Below are positions 49,447-59,906 of a DNA stretch of 64,000 bases, piece by piece (position 1 is the stretch's first letter; every line of letters starts with the position of its first letter). Origin of the DNA: Sphingomonas sp. IC081 (GTDB lineage: Bacteria; Pseudomonadota; Alphaproteobacteria; Sphingomonadales; Sphingomonadaceae); the NCBI RefSeq assembly GCF_006874585.1, contig NZ_CP029764.1, positions 23,593 through 87,592 on the forward strand. Direction: 5' to 3'. The translations under genes and the position numbers were made by a program. Under the pieces are notes generated by a model, which saw only the letters and a list, made by a program, of their open reading frames with translations, was not told the origin of the DNA and ran no database searches.

Positions 49447-50814
49447 TCAATAATCGAATGAGCGGTAAGGCTTTGAAAATGTGAGGTCTTTCACGACGAC
49501 CACATTGAAGCGGAAGCCGGGCCGGATAATCAGCGTGGGCGATATGTTCAGATTGCGCTCAATCATCATCGCCGTGGTCTGTCCGAGCTGCTGGCCGAGA
49601 GCTTGGCTAAGGGCTTGGCTGGCGGACATGGTGCCATTGGCGTTGAGGCCGGTTTGCGGCTGACTAAGGGTTACGCCAGCGGTCACACCAGACATGAGCA
49701 GAGCGGAGCCGAAGATACGGAACCAATGCGCGTTCACTTGGTCATGGAACCCGGCATAGCCCGCGCTGTCCGACCCCGGCATAGCGCCAAGGTCGATCGC
49801 CTTGCCGTCAGGAAAGATGATCCGTTGCCACGCGATGAGCGCGCGCGTCTGCCCAAAGACCGGGTTGGAATCATACGCGCCGACAAGGCGGGAGCCTTGC
49901 GGGATCAGGAGATAGCGGCCCGTCGCGGTATCGAACACGTTTTGGGAAACTTGCGCGACAATCTGCCCCGGTATTTGCGAGTTGATGCCGGAGATCAGCG
50001 TGCCGGGAATTACGAAGCCCGCGCGGAGCTGGTAGCGGGAGGGCGCTTCTACTTGGCTGTTCGAGGCCCAGCGATTGCCACCCGCATTGTTGGCGAACTG
50101 GCCATAGTTGGCAGGCGGGCGGGCATTGGCGGCACCCTGCCCGGCTCCGGCTCCTCCCCCGGCCACTTGGTTTGACAGGGCCGTAAGGGTGGCAATGTCG
50201 GAGGCCGAGGGCTGGCGGCCCTGCGCCATTGCAGCGGCCATTTGCTGTTGCAGGGCGACGAGCTGGGTTGCCGGATCAGCGCCGCCACTCATGCCGCCAG
50301 CGCCAGAGGATGCCCCATTGCGGCCGTCCTGCCATTTCAGGGCGGTAGGAGAGCGCACGGCGCTGCCAAATTGGGCAAGGCGTGCTTCGCGTATCGCTTC
50401 CATGCGTGCCCGGCGCAGATCGGCCGCCGTGGGGCCGTTGGGTTGCGCTGGCGAGGCGGTGACGGTTGGCGGCGCATTGGGATCGACCGGCGCGACCGGG
50501 ATGCCATCGGCAGGCGGCAGCGGGGGCGCGTTCGCCATCACTTCCGCAGCACCGCTTGGAGCGGTCCCCGCAACCTTGTTCGCAACATCGGCCGAGCTTT
50601 GACCGACAGCCGGTTGAACCTTGGTCGCCGCATTGTCCGAGGAGCGATCAATCATAATCGACACCACGATGGCGATGAACAGCGCCACAATGCCGAGGAC
50701 GATCAGCAGCGGCGCATTATTGACCCTGCGAACTCCCGTCACCAAGCGCCCGCTGTTCCCGTCCGCTGCACCGCCCGGCGAGGCTTCCGGCGACATGCTA
50801 TCAGCATCAGACAT
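49447..50814 (-). CDS. trbI: TrbI/VirB10-like energy-transducing protein
   Basis: 455 residues. Short cytoplasmic N-terminus, one membrane segment (LLIVLGIVALFIAIVVSIMI), a long Pro/Ala/Gln-rich periplasmic linker and a C-terminal VirB10 beta domain (QLRAGFVIPGTLISGINSQI, GRYLLIPQGSRLVGAYDS, GMPGSD-like AMPGSDSAGYAGF). Bridges inner and outer membranes. Confidence 0.9.
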   Translation of the reverse strand: MSDADSMSPEASPGGAADGNSGRLVTGVRRVNNAPLLIVLGIVALFIAIVVSIMIDRSSDNAATKVQPAVGQSSADVANKVAGTAPSGAAEVMANAPPLPPADGIPVAPVDPNAPPTVTASPAQPNGPTAADLRRARMEAIREARLAQFGSAVRSPTALKWQDGRNGASSGAGGMSGGADPATQLVALQQQMAAAMAQGRQPSASDIATLTALSNQVAGGGAGAGQGAANARPPANYGQFANNAGGNRWASNSQVEAPSRYQLRAGFVIPGTLISGINSQIPGQIVAQVSQNVFDTATGRYLLIPQGSRLVGAYDSNPVFGQTRALIAWQRIIFPDGKAIDLGAMPGSDSAGYAGFHDQVNAHWFRIFGSALLMSGVTAGVTLSQPQTGLNANGTMSASQALSQALGQQLGQTTAMMIERNLNISPTLIIRPGFRFNVVVVKDLTFSKPYRSFDY

Positions 50815-50826
50815 AAACCTACCCCC

Positions 50827-51600
50827 TTACCCGGCCTTGACGACGCCACAGCGCGCGGCACGGATGCCCTTGCACTTGGCGCGCGCCGTCGCGCTGGATT
50901 GAAACTGTCCGAATTGGATGCCGTGAGAGCGTCCGTTTTGGACAAAGCGCGGCGTCACGCTCGCCCACGAAGGGCGAAGGCGCGCCGTCGCGCGCCAATA
51001 GGCGCGTGCTGCGCTTTCGGAGGAGAAGCCCGTCAGGCTGACAGACCACGTTCCGGCCTCTGTTCCATTGCCGCCGAAGCCGGGTTGCGTGCTGGCGACG
51101 GGCGACGGAACGGGAGGAGGTGCGGCAGGCGCTACGGGCCGGTTCGCCCGTTCGATCAGCTCCGGCGTTGCGCCGGTCAGATCGAGCGCCCACCCGGCAG
51201 ACGGGTAGATACCCTTTTCATCCACGCCATAGATGCGGGAGAAAGTTTGCGCGCCGACCCGCAGCGTCACGCGGTAGGAATCGGCAATTGGCTGATCGAC
51301 GTAATAGCGCAACGGCGTGGCCGCAGGATCGGGCTTCACGCCCTTGCCCGCCTCAATCACCGCATAGCCTGCTTGGCGCATCGAGGAGCGCAAGCCGTCA
51401 CCATAGGCCCCGCCCCCGGTAGTCGGGATCAGCACCCGGCTAATCGCAGGCGGGTAGAGTTTCACCAGCTCCGCCACGGAATCGTCAACGAGGGCTTGGG
51501 CCTGATCGGGAGGAGCCGGAACGGCGAAGCTGTCCCGGTGCGAAACGCCCGCGCAGCTCGTAAGCAGGAAAGCCACTGATACAAAAATCGCACCGCGCAC
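50827..51600 (-). CDS. trbH: TrbH-like lipoprotein with SPOR-like C-terminus
   Basis: 257 residues. Lipobox FLLTSCAG, a middle domain with VAELVKLYPPAISRVLIP and YRVTLRVGAQTFSRIY, and a C-terminal 75-residue part (WSVSLTGFSSESAARAYWRA, RFVQNGRSHGIQFGQF) resembling SPOR repeats that bind peptidoglycan. Position between trbG and trbI fits TrbH; length is greater than in IncP. Confidence 0.65.
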   Translation of the reverse strand: MRGAIFVSVAFLLTSCAGVSHRDSFAVPAPPDQAQALVDDSVAELVKLYPPAISRVLIPTTGGGAYGDGLRSSMRQAGYAVIEAGKGVKPDPAATPLRYYVDQPIADSYRVTLRVGAQTFSRIYGVDEKGIYPSAGWALDLTGATPELIERANRPVAPAAPPPVPSPVASTQPGFGGNGTEAGTWSVSLTGFSSESAARAYWRATARLRPSWASVTPRFVQNGRSHGIQFGQFQSSATARAKCKGIRAARCGVVKAG

Positions 51601-51602
51601 GA

Positions 51603-52586
51603 TCAGCCCCCCCTTGTGATGGTGACGCGCTCTTGGCGCTTGCCGACACCGGAGATGAGGACCGCTTGGTCAAAAATCTGATCGACAATGTAGCGGCCAT
51701 CTTGGAGCCGATAATTGACGATGGAGGTATCAGCCGCCTTGGAGACGCTGCCCCCGGCCCGGACGATCAGCAGCGATGGCGCTTCCGTCTGCTCCATCGC
51801 GTGCGGCATTTCGATGATGGTTTTGACGCCATCATTGTAAACCCGGACGGGCTTCCAGCGTGCGCGGCCGTCAACGCTATAGTGGAAATCGAGATTGGAG
51901 AGATATTCGCTCCCTCCCCTGCCCGTCCCGCGCGCGCCATCGGGCACCGCCATCGTGTTTTCGGCGCGCGCCGTGTCCGATCGAGCGCGGAAAGCGGCCC
52001 ATTTGGCTTGCGCTTCATCGGGATAGGTGAACGCCACCCGCGACATGAATTGCGTCCGGTGCGACACCAACCGGATATGGTAGGTGCGGCGATCGGTCGT
52101 CACGATCAGCGTTGTATTCAAGTTCGCATCGAGCGGCTTGATGATAAGATGCTGGGTTTCGTTCGGCCCGGAATTGGAAACGGCCGGTTCGATCAGCCAG
52201 CGGGCGCTATCGCCCACGTTGACCGAATTGATGTTCTCGCCCGGCTGCAACTGCACATCGCAGATTTGCAGCACAGCACAGACCACGGAGGGTTCGGAGG
52301 TGCCGAAGGCGAACAATACCGCGCCTTCGGTGCCCGGCACCGGCTTGATGCCTTCGGCGCTTTCCGCCTGCCAGCGCCGCGCGATCGACAGACCCTCGCG
52401 CTGGGTGCGCGTCAGGTTCGGATTGCGCGGGCTGATATAGGCATTGGGATCTACTTGCGCCCCTCCCCCGGCAGGCATGGGCGCGTTCGCGGGCGGCATG
52501 TCGTCGGGAAGCGGCGGACCGTCCTGCGCGGACGCGATCGAAGGCAGCGCCGCGAGGGCGGCGGCGAAATAGGCGATCTTCTTCAT
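51603..52586 (-). CDS. trbG: TrbG/VirB9-like outer-membrane complex protein
   Basis: 327 residues from ATG 52586, giving signal KKIAYFAAALAALPSIASAQ. VirB9 core: LQPGENINSVNVGDSARWLI, HLIIKPLDANLNTTLIVTTD, and C-terminal RYIVDQIFDQAVLISGVGKR. Partners TrbI and TrbH in the core complex. Confidence 0.9.
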   Translation of the reverse strand: MKKIAYFAAALAALPSIASAQDGPPLPDDMPPANAPMPAGGGAQVDPNAYISPRNPNLTRTQREGLSIARRWQAESAEGIKPVPGTEGAVLFAFGTSEPSVVCAVLQICDVQLQPGENINSVNVGDSARWLIEPAVSNSGPNETQHLIIKPLDANLNTTLIVTTDRRTYHIRLVSHRTQFMSRVAFTYPDEAQAKWAAFRARSDTARAENTMAVPDGARGTGRGGSEYLSNLDFHYSVDGRARWKPVRVYNDGVKTIIEMPHAMEQTEAPSLLIVRAGGSVSKAADTSIVNYRLQDGRYIVDQIFDQAVLISGVGKRQERVTITRGG

Positions 52587-52603
52587 GTTGATTGTCCCTC
52601 CCA

Positions 52604-53323
52604 TCAGAGTGTGCGCGACCAAGAGAAATCTTGGACGAACACGCCCAAGGGGTTTTGCTTAATTTGTTCCTCCGTGGTGGCCGAGCTGGGCGGCGCAACG
52701 CGGATCGTGACGAGCGCGCGCATTTTCGCCGGAGGCTGGATAGGCTGGCCTTGCCGATCGCGCTCCGTCTCGGTCCAATCGACCTGCCAAGAGGTCTTGG
52801 TTTGCTGAATTACCGAGGCGATTTCGACCGACACGGTTTCCCGCGCCGCGCGGGCGAAAGGCGTATTGTCGGGATTGCCGTTGAGATAGTCGGTCATCTT
52901 TGCCAACGCCGGATCGTTCGGCGCGAGCATCCCATAGACCCGGAAAATGGCTTGCTTTTGGAGTTCAACGTCAGCCGTCACCATGCGGGCCGACTGGATG
53001 AAGGAGCCGACTTGCGCTTGCACCACGCGCGCATCGACCGGCGAAGCCACATCGGCCCGCTGGGTCGCTATCGCGTCCCCCAGCGAGTCCACGCGGACCA
53101 CGTAAGGGATGAATTTCGACTGACTGCCAATCGCTATGATGCCGCCGACAGCGGCGAGGACGATCAGCATCGAAAGGATTGCCATAGTCTGCCACAAGCG
53201 CCGCGAGGCAGCGATGCCGCCCACATGCTCATTCCATTGCCGCCGCGCGTTCAGGTAGGGGTTGGGATCAACCGGGGCGCTTTCCGCAGCTCGCCGCCCC
53301 CGCAGCTTGTCAAACAGACTCAT
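52604..53323 (-). CDS. trbF: TrbF/VirB8-like inner-membrane protein
   Basis: 239 residues from ATG 53323 (SLFDKLRGRRAAESAPVDPN). One membrane segment (TMAILSMLIVLAAVGGIIAI) then a periplasmic VirB8 domain (FIPYVVRVDSLGDAIATQRA; SWQVDWTETERDRQGQPIQP). Overlaps the trbE end by 14 bp. Assembly factor of P-type T4SS. Confidence 0.9.
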   Translation of the reverse strand: MSLFDKLRGRRAAESAPVDPNPYLNARRQWNEHVGGIAASRRLWQTMAILSMLIVLAAVGGIIAIGSQSKFIPYVVRVDSLGDAIATQRADVASPVDARVVQAQVGSFIQSARMVTADVELQKQAIFRVYGMLAPNDPALAKMTDYLNGNPDNTPFARAARETVSVEIASVIQQTKTSWQVDWTETERDRQGQPIQPPAKMRALVTIRVAPPSSATTEEQIKQNPLGVFVQDFSWSRTL

Positions 53324-55655
53324 GCAGCTTCTCCGAGGTATAGGGGGCCGCCGCCGCGCGGCCGATATTAATGGTGGATTCGACGCCACGGATGGCCAGC
53401 CACTCGTTGACCCATGCCGGGCCATAGGCCGCTTCAAGGGCCTTAATGGTGGCGATGGATTCCTTGTCGGTCGCGCCGACGAAGGACAGGGCCACGGGGC
53501 CTAGCGCCAGCTCAAAGAGCCGCCGCCCCTGTTCCGAGAGATAGTAATATTGGCGCTTGGGGATGGCCGTCGCCAAGATTTCAATCTGGCGTGTATTGAG
53601 GCCCATGCGTCTGTAGAGTTGGGCGGTATCGTCATCGCGCGCATAGACGTTCGGCAGGAAAATCTTGGTCGCGGTGGACTCCACGATAACGTCAAGGATG
53701 CCCGAATTTGCGGCGTCAGACAGGCTTTGCGTTGCCATGAGAACAAGGCAGTTGGACTTGCGCAGCACCCGGAGCCATTCGCGGATTTTGGCCCGGAAGG
53801 CGGGATGCCCCAGCATAATCCATGCTTCATCAAGGATGATCGCGGCAGGCTGGCCCTTCAAAGATCGCTCGATACGCCGGAAAAGATAGAGGAGGACCGG
53901 CAGCGCGTATTTTTCACCGAGGTTCATCAGCTCCTCGACTTCAAACACGGTAAATTCCGACAGGCTCAGGCCGTCATGTTCCGCATCGAGAAGATGGCCC
54001 ATAGAGCCGTCCACCGTGTAGGTGCGGATCGCCTCGCGCACCGTTTCATCCTGAATCGTGACCACAAATTCAGAGAGGGTTTTGCCCCCGCTGGCGTGCA
54101 TGTTGACGATGGCGTTGCCGATTTCGTTGCGTTGCGCGGGCGTGGTCGCCACGCCGTTGAGGGCTAGGATTGTGTCGATCCAATCCATTGCCCATGCGCG
54201 ATCGGACTTGGTTTCGAGGAATTGGAGCGGGCAGAAGGCGAGCTTTTCGTCATCCCCGGCGACAGTGAAATGCGCCCCGCCCACCGCCTTCGCCAGCGGG
54301 TAGAGCGACAGGCCCTTGTCGAACGCGAAAATGGACATGCCGGGATAGCGGCGGAGCTGGGCGGCGAGCAGGCCGAGCAGCGTTGACTTGCCTGCGCCCG
54401 TGGGGCCGAAGATGAAGCTATGCCCCACGTCGCGGACGTGGAGATTGAGCCGGAACGGCGTGGAGCCGTTGGTGACGCCAGACATGAGCGGGGGCGAGCT
54501 GGGCGGATACATCGGGCACGGCGCATGATCGAGGCCGGTCCATATCGAGCTGGTCGGCATCAGGTCGGCTAGGTTCATGGTGTTGATGATCGGGCGGCGG
54601 ACGTTTTCGACGCCATGCCCCGGCAGCGTGCCCAAGAACGCCTCTAGGTTGTTCACCGTCTCGATACGGGCCGCGAAACCGAGTGCGTTGATAGCCTTTT
54701 CAAGCTGGCGCGCGGCCTGTTCTACCTTATCGCGGCTTTCGTCCGTCAGGACGACGACGCCGGTATAGTATCCTTGTGCGATAAGGCCGGAGTTGACTTC
54801 CTCCAGCGCATTATCGGCATCGGCCACCATCGAAAGGGCGTCCTGATCTATCTTGCCGCTGTTGGTCTGGAAAACCTGATCGAAGAAGCCGCGAACCTTT
54901 TGCCGCCACTTTTTGCGGAAATCCTCAAGGTGTTTCACAGCTTCATGGAGGTCCATAAATATGAACCGCGTGGACCAGCGATATTCAATCGGCAGCTCGC
55001 CCAGCGCCGAGAGGATGCCCGGCGTCGATTCCATCGGGAAACCTTCGATCGCTACCGTCTGGACGAACTTGTTGCCGATGCGCGGGATTACGCCCGTCCA
55101 CATTTCGACACCGCCGATGATGGAATCGAGATACATCGGGTTCGAGGGCAGCACGACCGGCTGATTTTTGCCGGTGACGCAGAATTGCAGCCACCGCAAA
55201 AAGTCGTCGTGCGTCACGGTCGAGCCGTCCTCATTTTCGACCTTGTGAGCGCGAAGGCGGGTCAGCTTCACGGCCGAGGACAGACGGCTTTCAAATGTGG
55301 TGATTTCGCGCTTGAAGCGTTCAACCAGGTCGGCCGTGCGTTGCTTGTTGTTCGGCCGCTCCCGATCGTCGTCAAACATCAGCTCGACAAACTTTTGCTC
55401 CGCTATGACCGGAGGGAAGTAGGTCGCGGTAATGACGAAATAGCCCTCATACATGGTGCCGAGGGACTGGAATAATTCGCGCCTTTCCTGATCTATGGCG
55501 TCCGTCACCGGGTCAGGAAAATGCGACAGACCCGCAGCCGAGTAGGCGGCAGCAGGGCGGCGCGGCGCGTCAACGTGGATCATCCAGCCATTGCCCAGCC
55601 CGGCGAGAGCTTGGTTGATCCGAAAGCTGACCATATCGCGCTGGCGGTCGGTGGA
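53310..55655 (-). pseudogene. trbE: trbE (VirB4-type ATPase), C-terminal fragment
   Basis: About 780 residues remain downstream of the Tn3 insertion. Walker A FGPTGAGKSTLLGLLAAQL and Walker B AAIILDEAWIMLGHP are kept, as are RINQALAGLGNGWMIHVDA and the late arginine region (STATKIFLPNVYARDDD). A free internal ATG (55634) exists, but the N-terminal 80 residues are on the other side of the transposon. The pieces join in frame (STDRQRDMVSFR) when Tn3 and one GTGGA are removed. Confidence 0.9.
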
Positions 55656-55745
55656 GGGGTGACTACACGAAAGTGAGTTTTACGTACGCGATACACGAAC
55701 GAATGCAGTACGATTACGGGGGAAGGCTGCTACAGGCGCCAGCGC

Positions 55746-56177
55746 TCATCGGAACATAGAAGGTTTTGCGGGCCAAACGAACGGTAGCGAGCCTAGGATA
55801 AAGCCCAAAAACGTTGCCTGAAGCGGCACCGAAAAGCCAAATGCCGGAATGCTCAAAGCTACCAGAGCGTAGGTGTTTGCAGCGACGTCACCGATCATTA
55901 TTGACGCGGCCAAAACCAATCCCGCCCGTCTGAAGCGCGATAGAAGTAGCACAATAGCAAGCGCGTCTAAGAATATCAGTGATGTCCAAAATAGCTCGAG
56001 TTGAAATGGTCCCCAATCATAGGGCCTCCATCCGTATGCTACAAAGTCTCGCGCATGATTGAAAAAACCGAGGCCGAAGCAGGCTATGTAGATTCCCATG
56101 ATAACCCGAATACGTGCGTCTACGCGGGACCGCGCTGGTGTAGCGTGGTAACGGATCTGATCGATATTTGGTGCCAT
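55746..56177 (-). CDS. Tn3 passenger: small polytopic membrane protein (143 aa)
   Basis: About four hydrophobic segments (VIMGIYIACFGLGFFNHARD; TSLIFLDALAIVLLLSRF; AGLVLAASIMIGDVAANTYA; LQATFLGFILGSLPFVWPAK). Starts 2 bp after the tnpR stop (TAGCTATG), so translation is coupled to the resolvase. No known resistance family recognised; codon use is less GC-rich than its neighbours, suggesting separate acquisition. Confidence 0.7.
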   Translation of the reverse strand: MAPNIDQIRYHATPARSRVDARIRVIMGIYIACFGLGFFNHARDFVAYGWRPYDWGPFQLELFWTSLIFLDALAIVLLLSRFRRAGLVLAASIMIGDVAANTYALVALSIPAFGFSVPLQATFLGFILGSLPFVWPAKPSMFR

Positions 56178-56179
56178 AG

Positions 56180-56752
56180 CTATTCCGCCGTTGCGCCTTC
56201 CAACGCTTTGTAAAGGGCGGTTTTTCCGATTTTAAGGCGGGCGGCGGCCTCCCGCACAGTAAGGCCTGCTGCGATGTGCGCCCGGGCCTTGCGCAGCTTG
56301 TCGGGAGTGACGACAGGGCGGCGACCGCCCTTGCTGCCGCGCTCGCGCGCGGCGCGCAGACCCGCCTGGGTGCGCTCGCGGATCAGATCGCGCTCGAACT
56401 GCGCGAGGGAGCCGAAGATGTTGAACACCAGCATGCCTCCCGGCGTGGTTGTGTCGATGTTCTCGGTGAGCGAGCGGAACCCGATGCCCCGCGACGCCAA
56501 TTCACCGATCTTCTCGATCAGATGGCTCATCGAGCGGCCGAGCCGATCGAGCTTCCACACCACCAGCGTGTCGCCGGCGCGCAGATAGGCCAGCGCTTCA
56601 GCAAGACCGGGCCTGTCAGTCCTGGCGCCCGACGCATGATCGTCGAAAACACGGTCGCATCCTGCCCGCTCCAGTGCGTCGTGCTGAAGCGAGAGCTTCT
56701 GGTCGGGGGTGGATACCCGCGCATAGCCGATCAGCGCCACGGGCCGCCCCAT
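56180..56752 (-). CDS. tnpR: Tn3 resolvase TnpR
   Basis: 190 residues from ATG 56752 (GRPVALIGYARVSTPDQKLS, catalytic Ser). Same domain plan and most residues as the resolvase at 27578. C-terminal HTH LTVREAAARLKIGKTALYKA. Divergent from tnpA across the res region. Confidence 0.93.
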   Translation of the reverse strand: MGRPVALIGYARVSTPDQKLSLQHDALERAGCDRVFDDHASGARTDRPGLAEALAYLRAGDTLVVWKLDRLGRSMSHLIEKIGELASRGIGFRSLTENIDTTTPGGMLVFNIFGSLAQFERDLIRERTQAGLRAARERGSKGGRRPVVTPDKLRKARAHIAAGLTVREAAARLKIGKTALYKALEGATAE

Positions 56753-56878
56753 ACTGTCCGTTTTCCCATCATAATGCGATCTTGTCCGAATCGCCATCGA
56801 ACGTCCAGAGTTGATGGACACATTCCCAGTGACCGTCCAACGGACGTCTGACGGACAGCGACATGGAGGGGTTCGACC
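56753..56878. promoter_or_regulatory. Tn3 res site and divergent promoters
   Basis: 126 bp between tnpR and tnpA with several GGAC/GTCC-type half sites (TTGTCCGAAT, TCCAGAGTTGATGGACA, CCGTCCAACGGAC). Largely conserved in the remnant at about 27460-27577, which confirms its role as resolution site. Confidence 0.75.
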
Positions 56879-59836
56879 TTGGCCAGAAGACACCTGCTAA
56901 CCCGCGAGATGCTTGCGGGCCATTATGATCCGTCGCTCGATGAACGCGAGATCGCGCGTCACTTCACCTTGACCCGTGACGACCTCGAACTGATCGCATC
57001 CCGGCGTGGCGACGTCACCCGTCTCGGCTATGCGATGCTGATGCTGTATCTGCGCTGGCCGGGGCGCGTGCTGGAAGCCGGCGAAGTGCCGCCCATGCCG
57101 ATCCTCGCGTTCGTGGCCCATCAGTTGGATGTGTCGCCCGCATCATGGCGCGACTATGCCCGCCGCGACGAAACGCGGCGGTCGCACCTCGCCGACCTGT
57201 CGCGGCGCTTCGGTCATCTCGTTTTCAGTCGTGCGGATTTCCACGCGCTGGTCGCGTTCGCCATGCCGATCGCGCAGACCGTCACCCAGTCCTCGCGGCT
57301 TGCGGGCATCGTCATCGACGAGATGCGACGCCGGCGATTGCTGCTGCCGCCCGTGACGGTGATTGAGGCGATAGTGCGACGGGCGCGGCAGCAGGCCGGA
57401 GATCTGGTCCATGACGTGCTCGCCGGAGATCTCGGCGAACCCGAACGCGCGACGCTCGACGCCCTCCTGTCGCGGCGCGACGACAAAAGCGCGACCTGGC
57501 TCTCATGGCTGCGCAACCCGCCCCTATCGCCGGCCCCGCGCAATATCCTGCGACTGATCGAACGGCTCGACCAAGTTCGCGCGCTGGGCCTGGCGGCCTC
57601 GCGCGCCGCGACCATCCCGCAGGCGGCATTCGACCGGATCGCCGACGAGGCGGCGCGCATCACGCCGCAGCATCTGGCGGAACTGCCCGACCTACGCCGT
57701 CATGCGATCCTTGTCGCTGCCGGCATCCGGCTTGAGGAAAGCCTGACCGATGCGGTGCTGACGATGATGGACAAGCTCCTGGGGAGCATGATGCGACGGG
57801 CCGAGAATCGGACCAAGGACAAGGCGATCGGCACGATCCGGTCATTGCAGGCGCAGCTTCGCCTGCTCACCGGCTCATGCCGGACATTGCTCGACGCGCG
57901 GGCGCGAGGCGTCGATTCTCTTGCCGCCATCAGTTCGATCGACTGGGAAAGGTTGGGAACGGCGGTCGTGGACGCCGAGCTACTGATCGCGCCGGAAACA
58001 ATCGACCGCACGGCGGAACTGATCGAACGGCAGCGCTCGCTGCGCTCCGTGATCGGGCCGTTCCTCAACGCCTTTGAGTTTCGCGGGGCCGGTGCGGTGC
58101 AGGGCTTGCTCGATGCGGTTCGGCTGATCGCCGACATTTATCGCACCGGACGACGGCGCCTGCCCGATAACCCACCGCTCCGCTTCGTGCCGCCGTCATG
58201 GCGGCCGTTCGTGCTGCGCGATGGCGTGGTCGTCCGCGCCGCCTATGAGCTGTGCGTGCTCACCCAACTGCGCGACCGGCTGCGCGCCGGCGACATATGG
58301 GTGGCGGCGAGCCGTCATTATCGCGCCTTCGACAGCTATCTCCTGCCGCCTGCAACCTTCGATGCGATGCGCGCGCGAGGACCGCTGCCACTGGCGATCG
58401 ATACTGATTTCGACAGCTTCGTCGCCGGTCGCCGCGCCAGTCTCGACACCGCGATCGAGCGGGTGACGATCCTCGCTCGACAGGGAGAACTGCCCCAGGT
58501 GCGCCTTGACGACAATGGCCTTGTCGTATCCCCGCTCAAGGCGATCACGCCGCCGGATGCAGAGAATATGCGCCGCGTCGCCTATGATCGGCTGCCACGC
58601 GTGAAGATCACCGATCTCCTTTTGGAGGTCGATAGCTGGACTGGCTTTTCCGAGTGCTTCACCCATCGCCGCTCCGGTCGCGTGGCGGACGATCGTAACG
58701 CGCTCCTGACCGTGATCCTGGCCGATGGCATCAATCTCGGGCTGACGCGCATGGCCGAGACCTGTCAGGGCGCGACCCTGCGTCAGCTCGCCCATCTGCA
58801 CGACTGGCATATCAGCGAAGCCGCTTATAGCGAGGCGCTGGGGCGGTTGATCGACGTTCACCGCACCGTGCCGTTGGCCGCGCTGTGGGGCGACGGCACC
58901 ACCTCTTCCAGTGACGGCCAGCTCTTCCATGCGGGCGGGCGCGGCGCCGCGATCGGCGACATCAATGCGCGCAACGGCAATGAACCCGGCGTCAGCTTCT
59001 ACACCCACGTCTCGGACCAATATGATCCGTTCTCGAGCCGCGTGATCGCGGCGACCGCCGGCGAGGCTCCCTATGTTCTCGACGGGCTGCTATACCATGC
59101 CACCGGCCTGTCGATCGAAGAGCATTACACCGATACCGGCGGCGCATCCGACCATGTGTTCGGCCTCATGCCCTTCTTCGGCTACCGCTTCGCGCCGCGC
59201 CTGCGCGACCTGAAGGACCGGCGCCTGCATCTACTGCCGGGCCAGGAAGCGGGGCCGCTGCTGGCCGGTATGACCGGCGATCCGGTAGCCATCGGGCATG
59301 TCGCCGCCCATTGGGACGAACTGCTGCGCCTCACCACTTCGATCCGCAGCGGCACCGCCACCGCTTCGGCGATGCTGCGCAGATTGTCCGCTTACCCACG
59401 CCAGAACGGACTCGCGCTGGCCTTGCGCGAGGTCGGGCGGATAGAGCGCTCGATCTTCATGCTCGACTGGCTGCGCGATCTCGACCTGCGCCGGCGCACC
59501 CAGGCCGGTCTCAACAAGGGCGAGGCCCGCAACGCGCTCGCCCGCGCGCTCTTCTTCAACCAGCTCGGCGAGCTGCGCGACCGGCGGTTCGAGAACCAGA
59601 CCTATCGCGCCTCCGGCCTCAATCTCCTCGTGGCCGCCATCATCCTGTGGAACACCCGCTATCTCGAACGGGCGGTCGGGGCGCTGGCGATCCCGGAGGA
59701 CGTTGCGCGCCATATCGCCCCGCTGGGATGGGAGCATATCTCGCTCACCGGCGACTATCGCTGGAATGTCGAAAGCCGCCCCGATCCCGGCCAGCTCCGC
59801 CCGTTGCGCACGCCTTCCTCGCTCCTGGCCGCATGA
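56879..59836 (+). CDS. tnpA: Tn3-family transposase TnpA
   Basis: 985 residues, full length for the family. N-terminal DUF4158-type DNA-binding part (SLDEREIARHFTLTRDDLEL, RLGYAMLMLYLRWPGR) and a C-terminal DDE domain (WGDGTTSSSDGQLFH, YTHVSDQYDPFSS, NKGEARNALARALFFNQLGE). TTG start follows ATGGAGGGGTTCGACC. Replicative transposition with the resolvase. Confidence 0.95.
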   Translation: MARRHLLTREMLAGHYDPSLDEREIARHFTLTRDDLELIASRRGDVTRLGYAMLMLYLRWPGRVLEAGEVPPMPILAFVAHQLDVSPASWRDYARRDETRRSHLADLSRRFGHLVFSRADFHALVAFAMPIAQTVTQSSRLAGIVIDEMRRRRLLLPPVTVIEAIVRRARQQAGDLVHDVLAGDLGEPERATLDALLSRRDDKSATWLSWLRNPPLSPAPRNILRLIERLDQVRALGLAASRAATIPQAAFDRIADEAARITPQHLAELPDLRRHAILVAAGIRLEESLTDAVLTMMDKLLGSMMRRAENRTKDKAIGTIRSLQAQLRLLTGSCRTLLDARARGVDSLAAISSIDWERLGTAVVDAELLIAPETIDRTAELIERQRSLRSVIGPFLNAFEFRGAGAVQGLLDAVRLIADIYRTGRRRLPDNPPLRFVPPSWRPFVLRDGVVVRAAYELCVLTQLRDRLRAGDIWVAASRHYRAFDSYLLPPATFDAMRARGPLPLAIDTDFDSFVAGRRASLDTAIERVTILARQGELPQVRLDDNGLVVSPLKAITPPDAENMRRVAYDRLPRVKITDLLLEVDSWTGFSECFTHRRSGRVADDRNALLTVILADGINLGLTRMAETCQGATLRQLAHLHDWHISEAAYSEALGRLIDVHRTVPLAALWGDGTTSSSDGQLFHAGGRGAAIGDINARNGNEPGVSFYTHVSDQYDPFSSRVIAATAGEAPYVLDGLLYHATGLSIEEHYTDTGGASDHVFGLMPFFGYRFAPRLRDLKDRRLHLLPGQEAGPLLAGMTGDPVAIGHVAAHWDELLRLTTSIRSGTATASAMLRRLSAYPRQNGLALALREVGRIERSIFMLDWLRDLDLRRRTQAGLNKGEARNALARALFFNQLGELRDRRFENQTYRASGLNLLVAAIILWNTRYLERAVGALAIPEDVARHIAPLGWEHISLTGDYRWNVESRPDPGQLRPLRTPSSLLAA

Positions 59837-59906
59837 TGCCATTCACCCGCGTTCGCCAAAGGTTCCCCCCTGGCGTACGTAAAACGCACTTTCGTGTAGT
59901 CAGCCC

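Larger units (their letters stand above)
55656..59906 (+). mobile_element. Tn3-family transposon (4251 bp) in trbE
   Basis: Ends: left GGGGTGACTACACGAAAGTG (55656 on), right the reverse of GGGCTGACTACACGAAAGTG (ending 59906), a near-perfect 38-bp class inverted repeat. Flanked by GTGGA at 55651-55655 and 59907-59911, a 5-bp target duplication. Contains a membrane-protein passenger, tnpR, a res region and tnpA. Confidence 0.95.
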
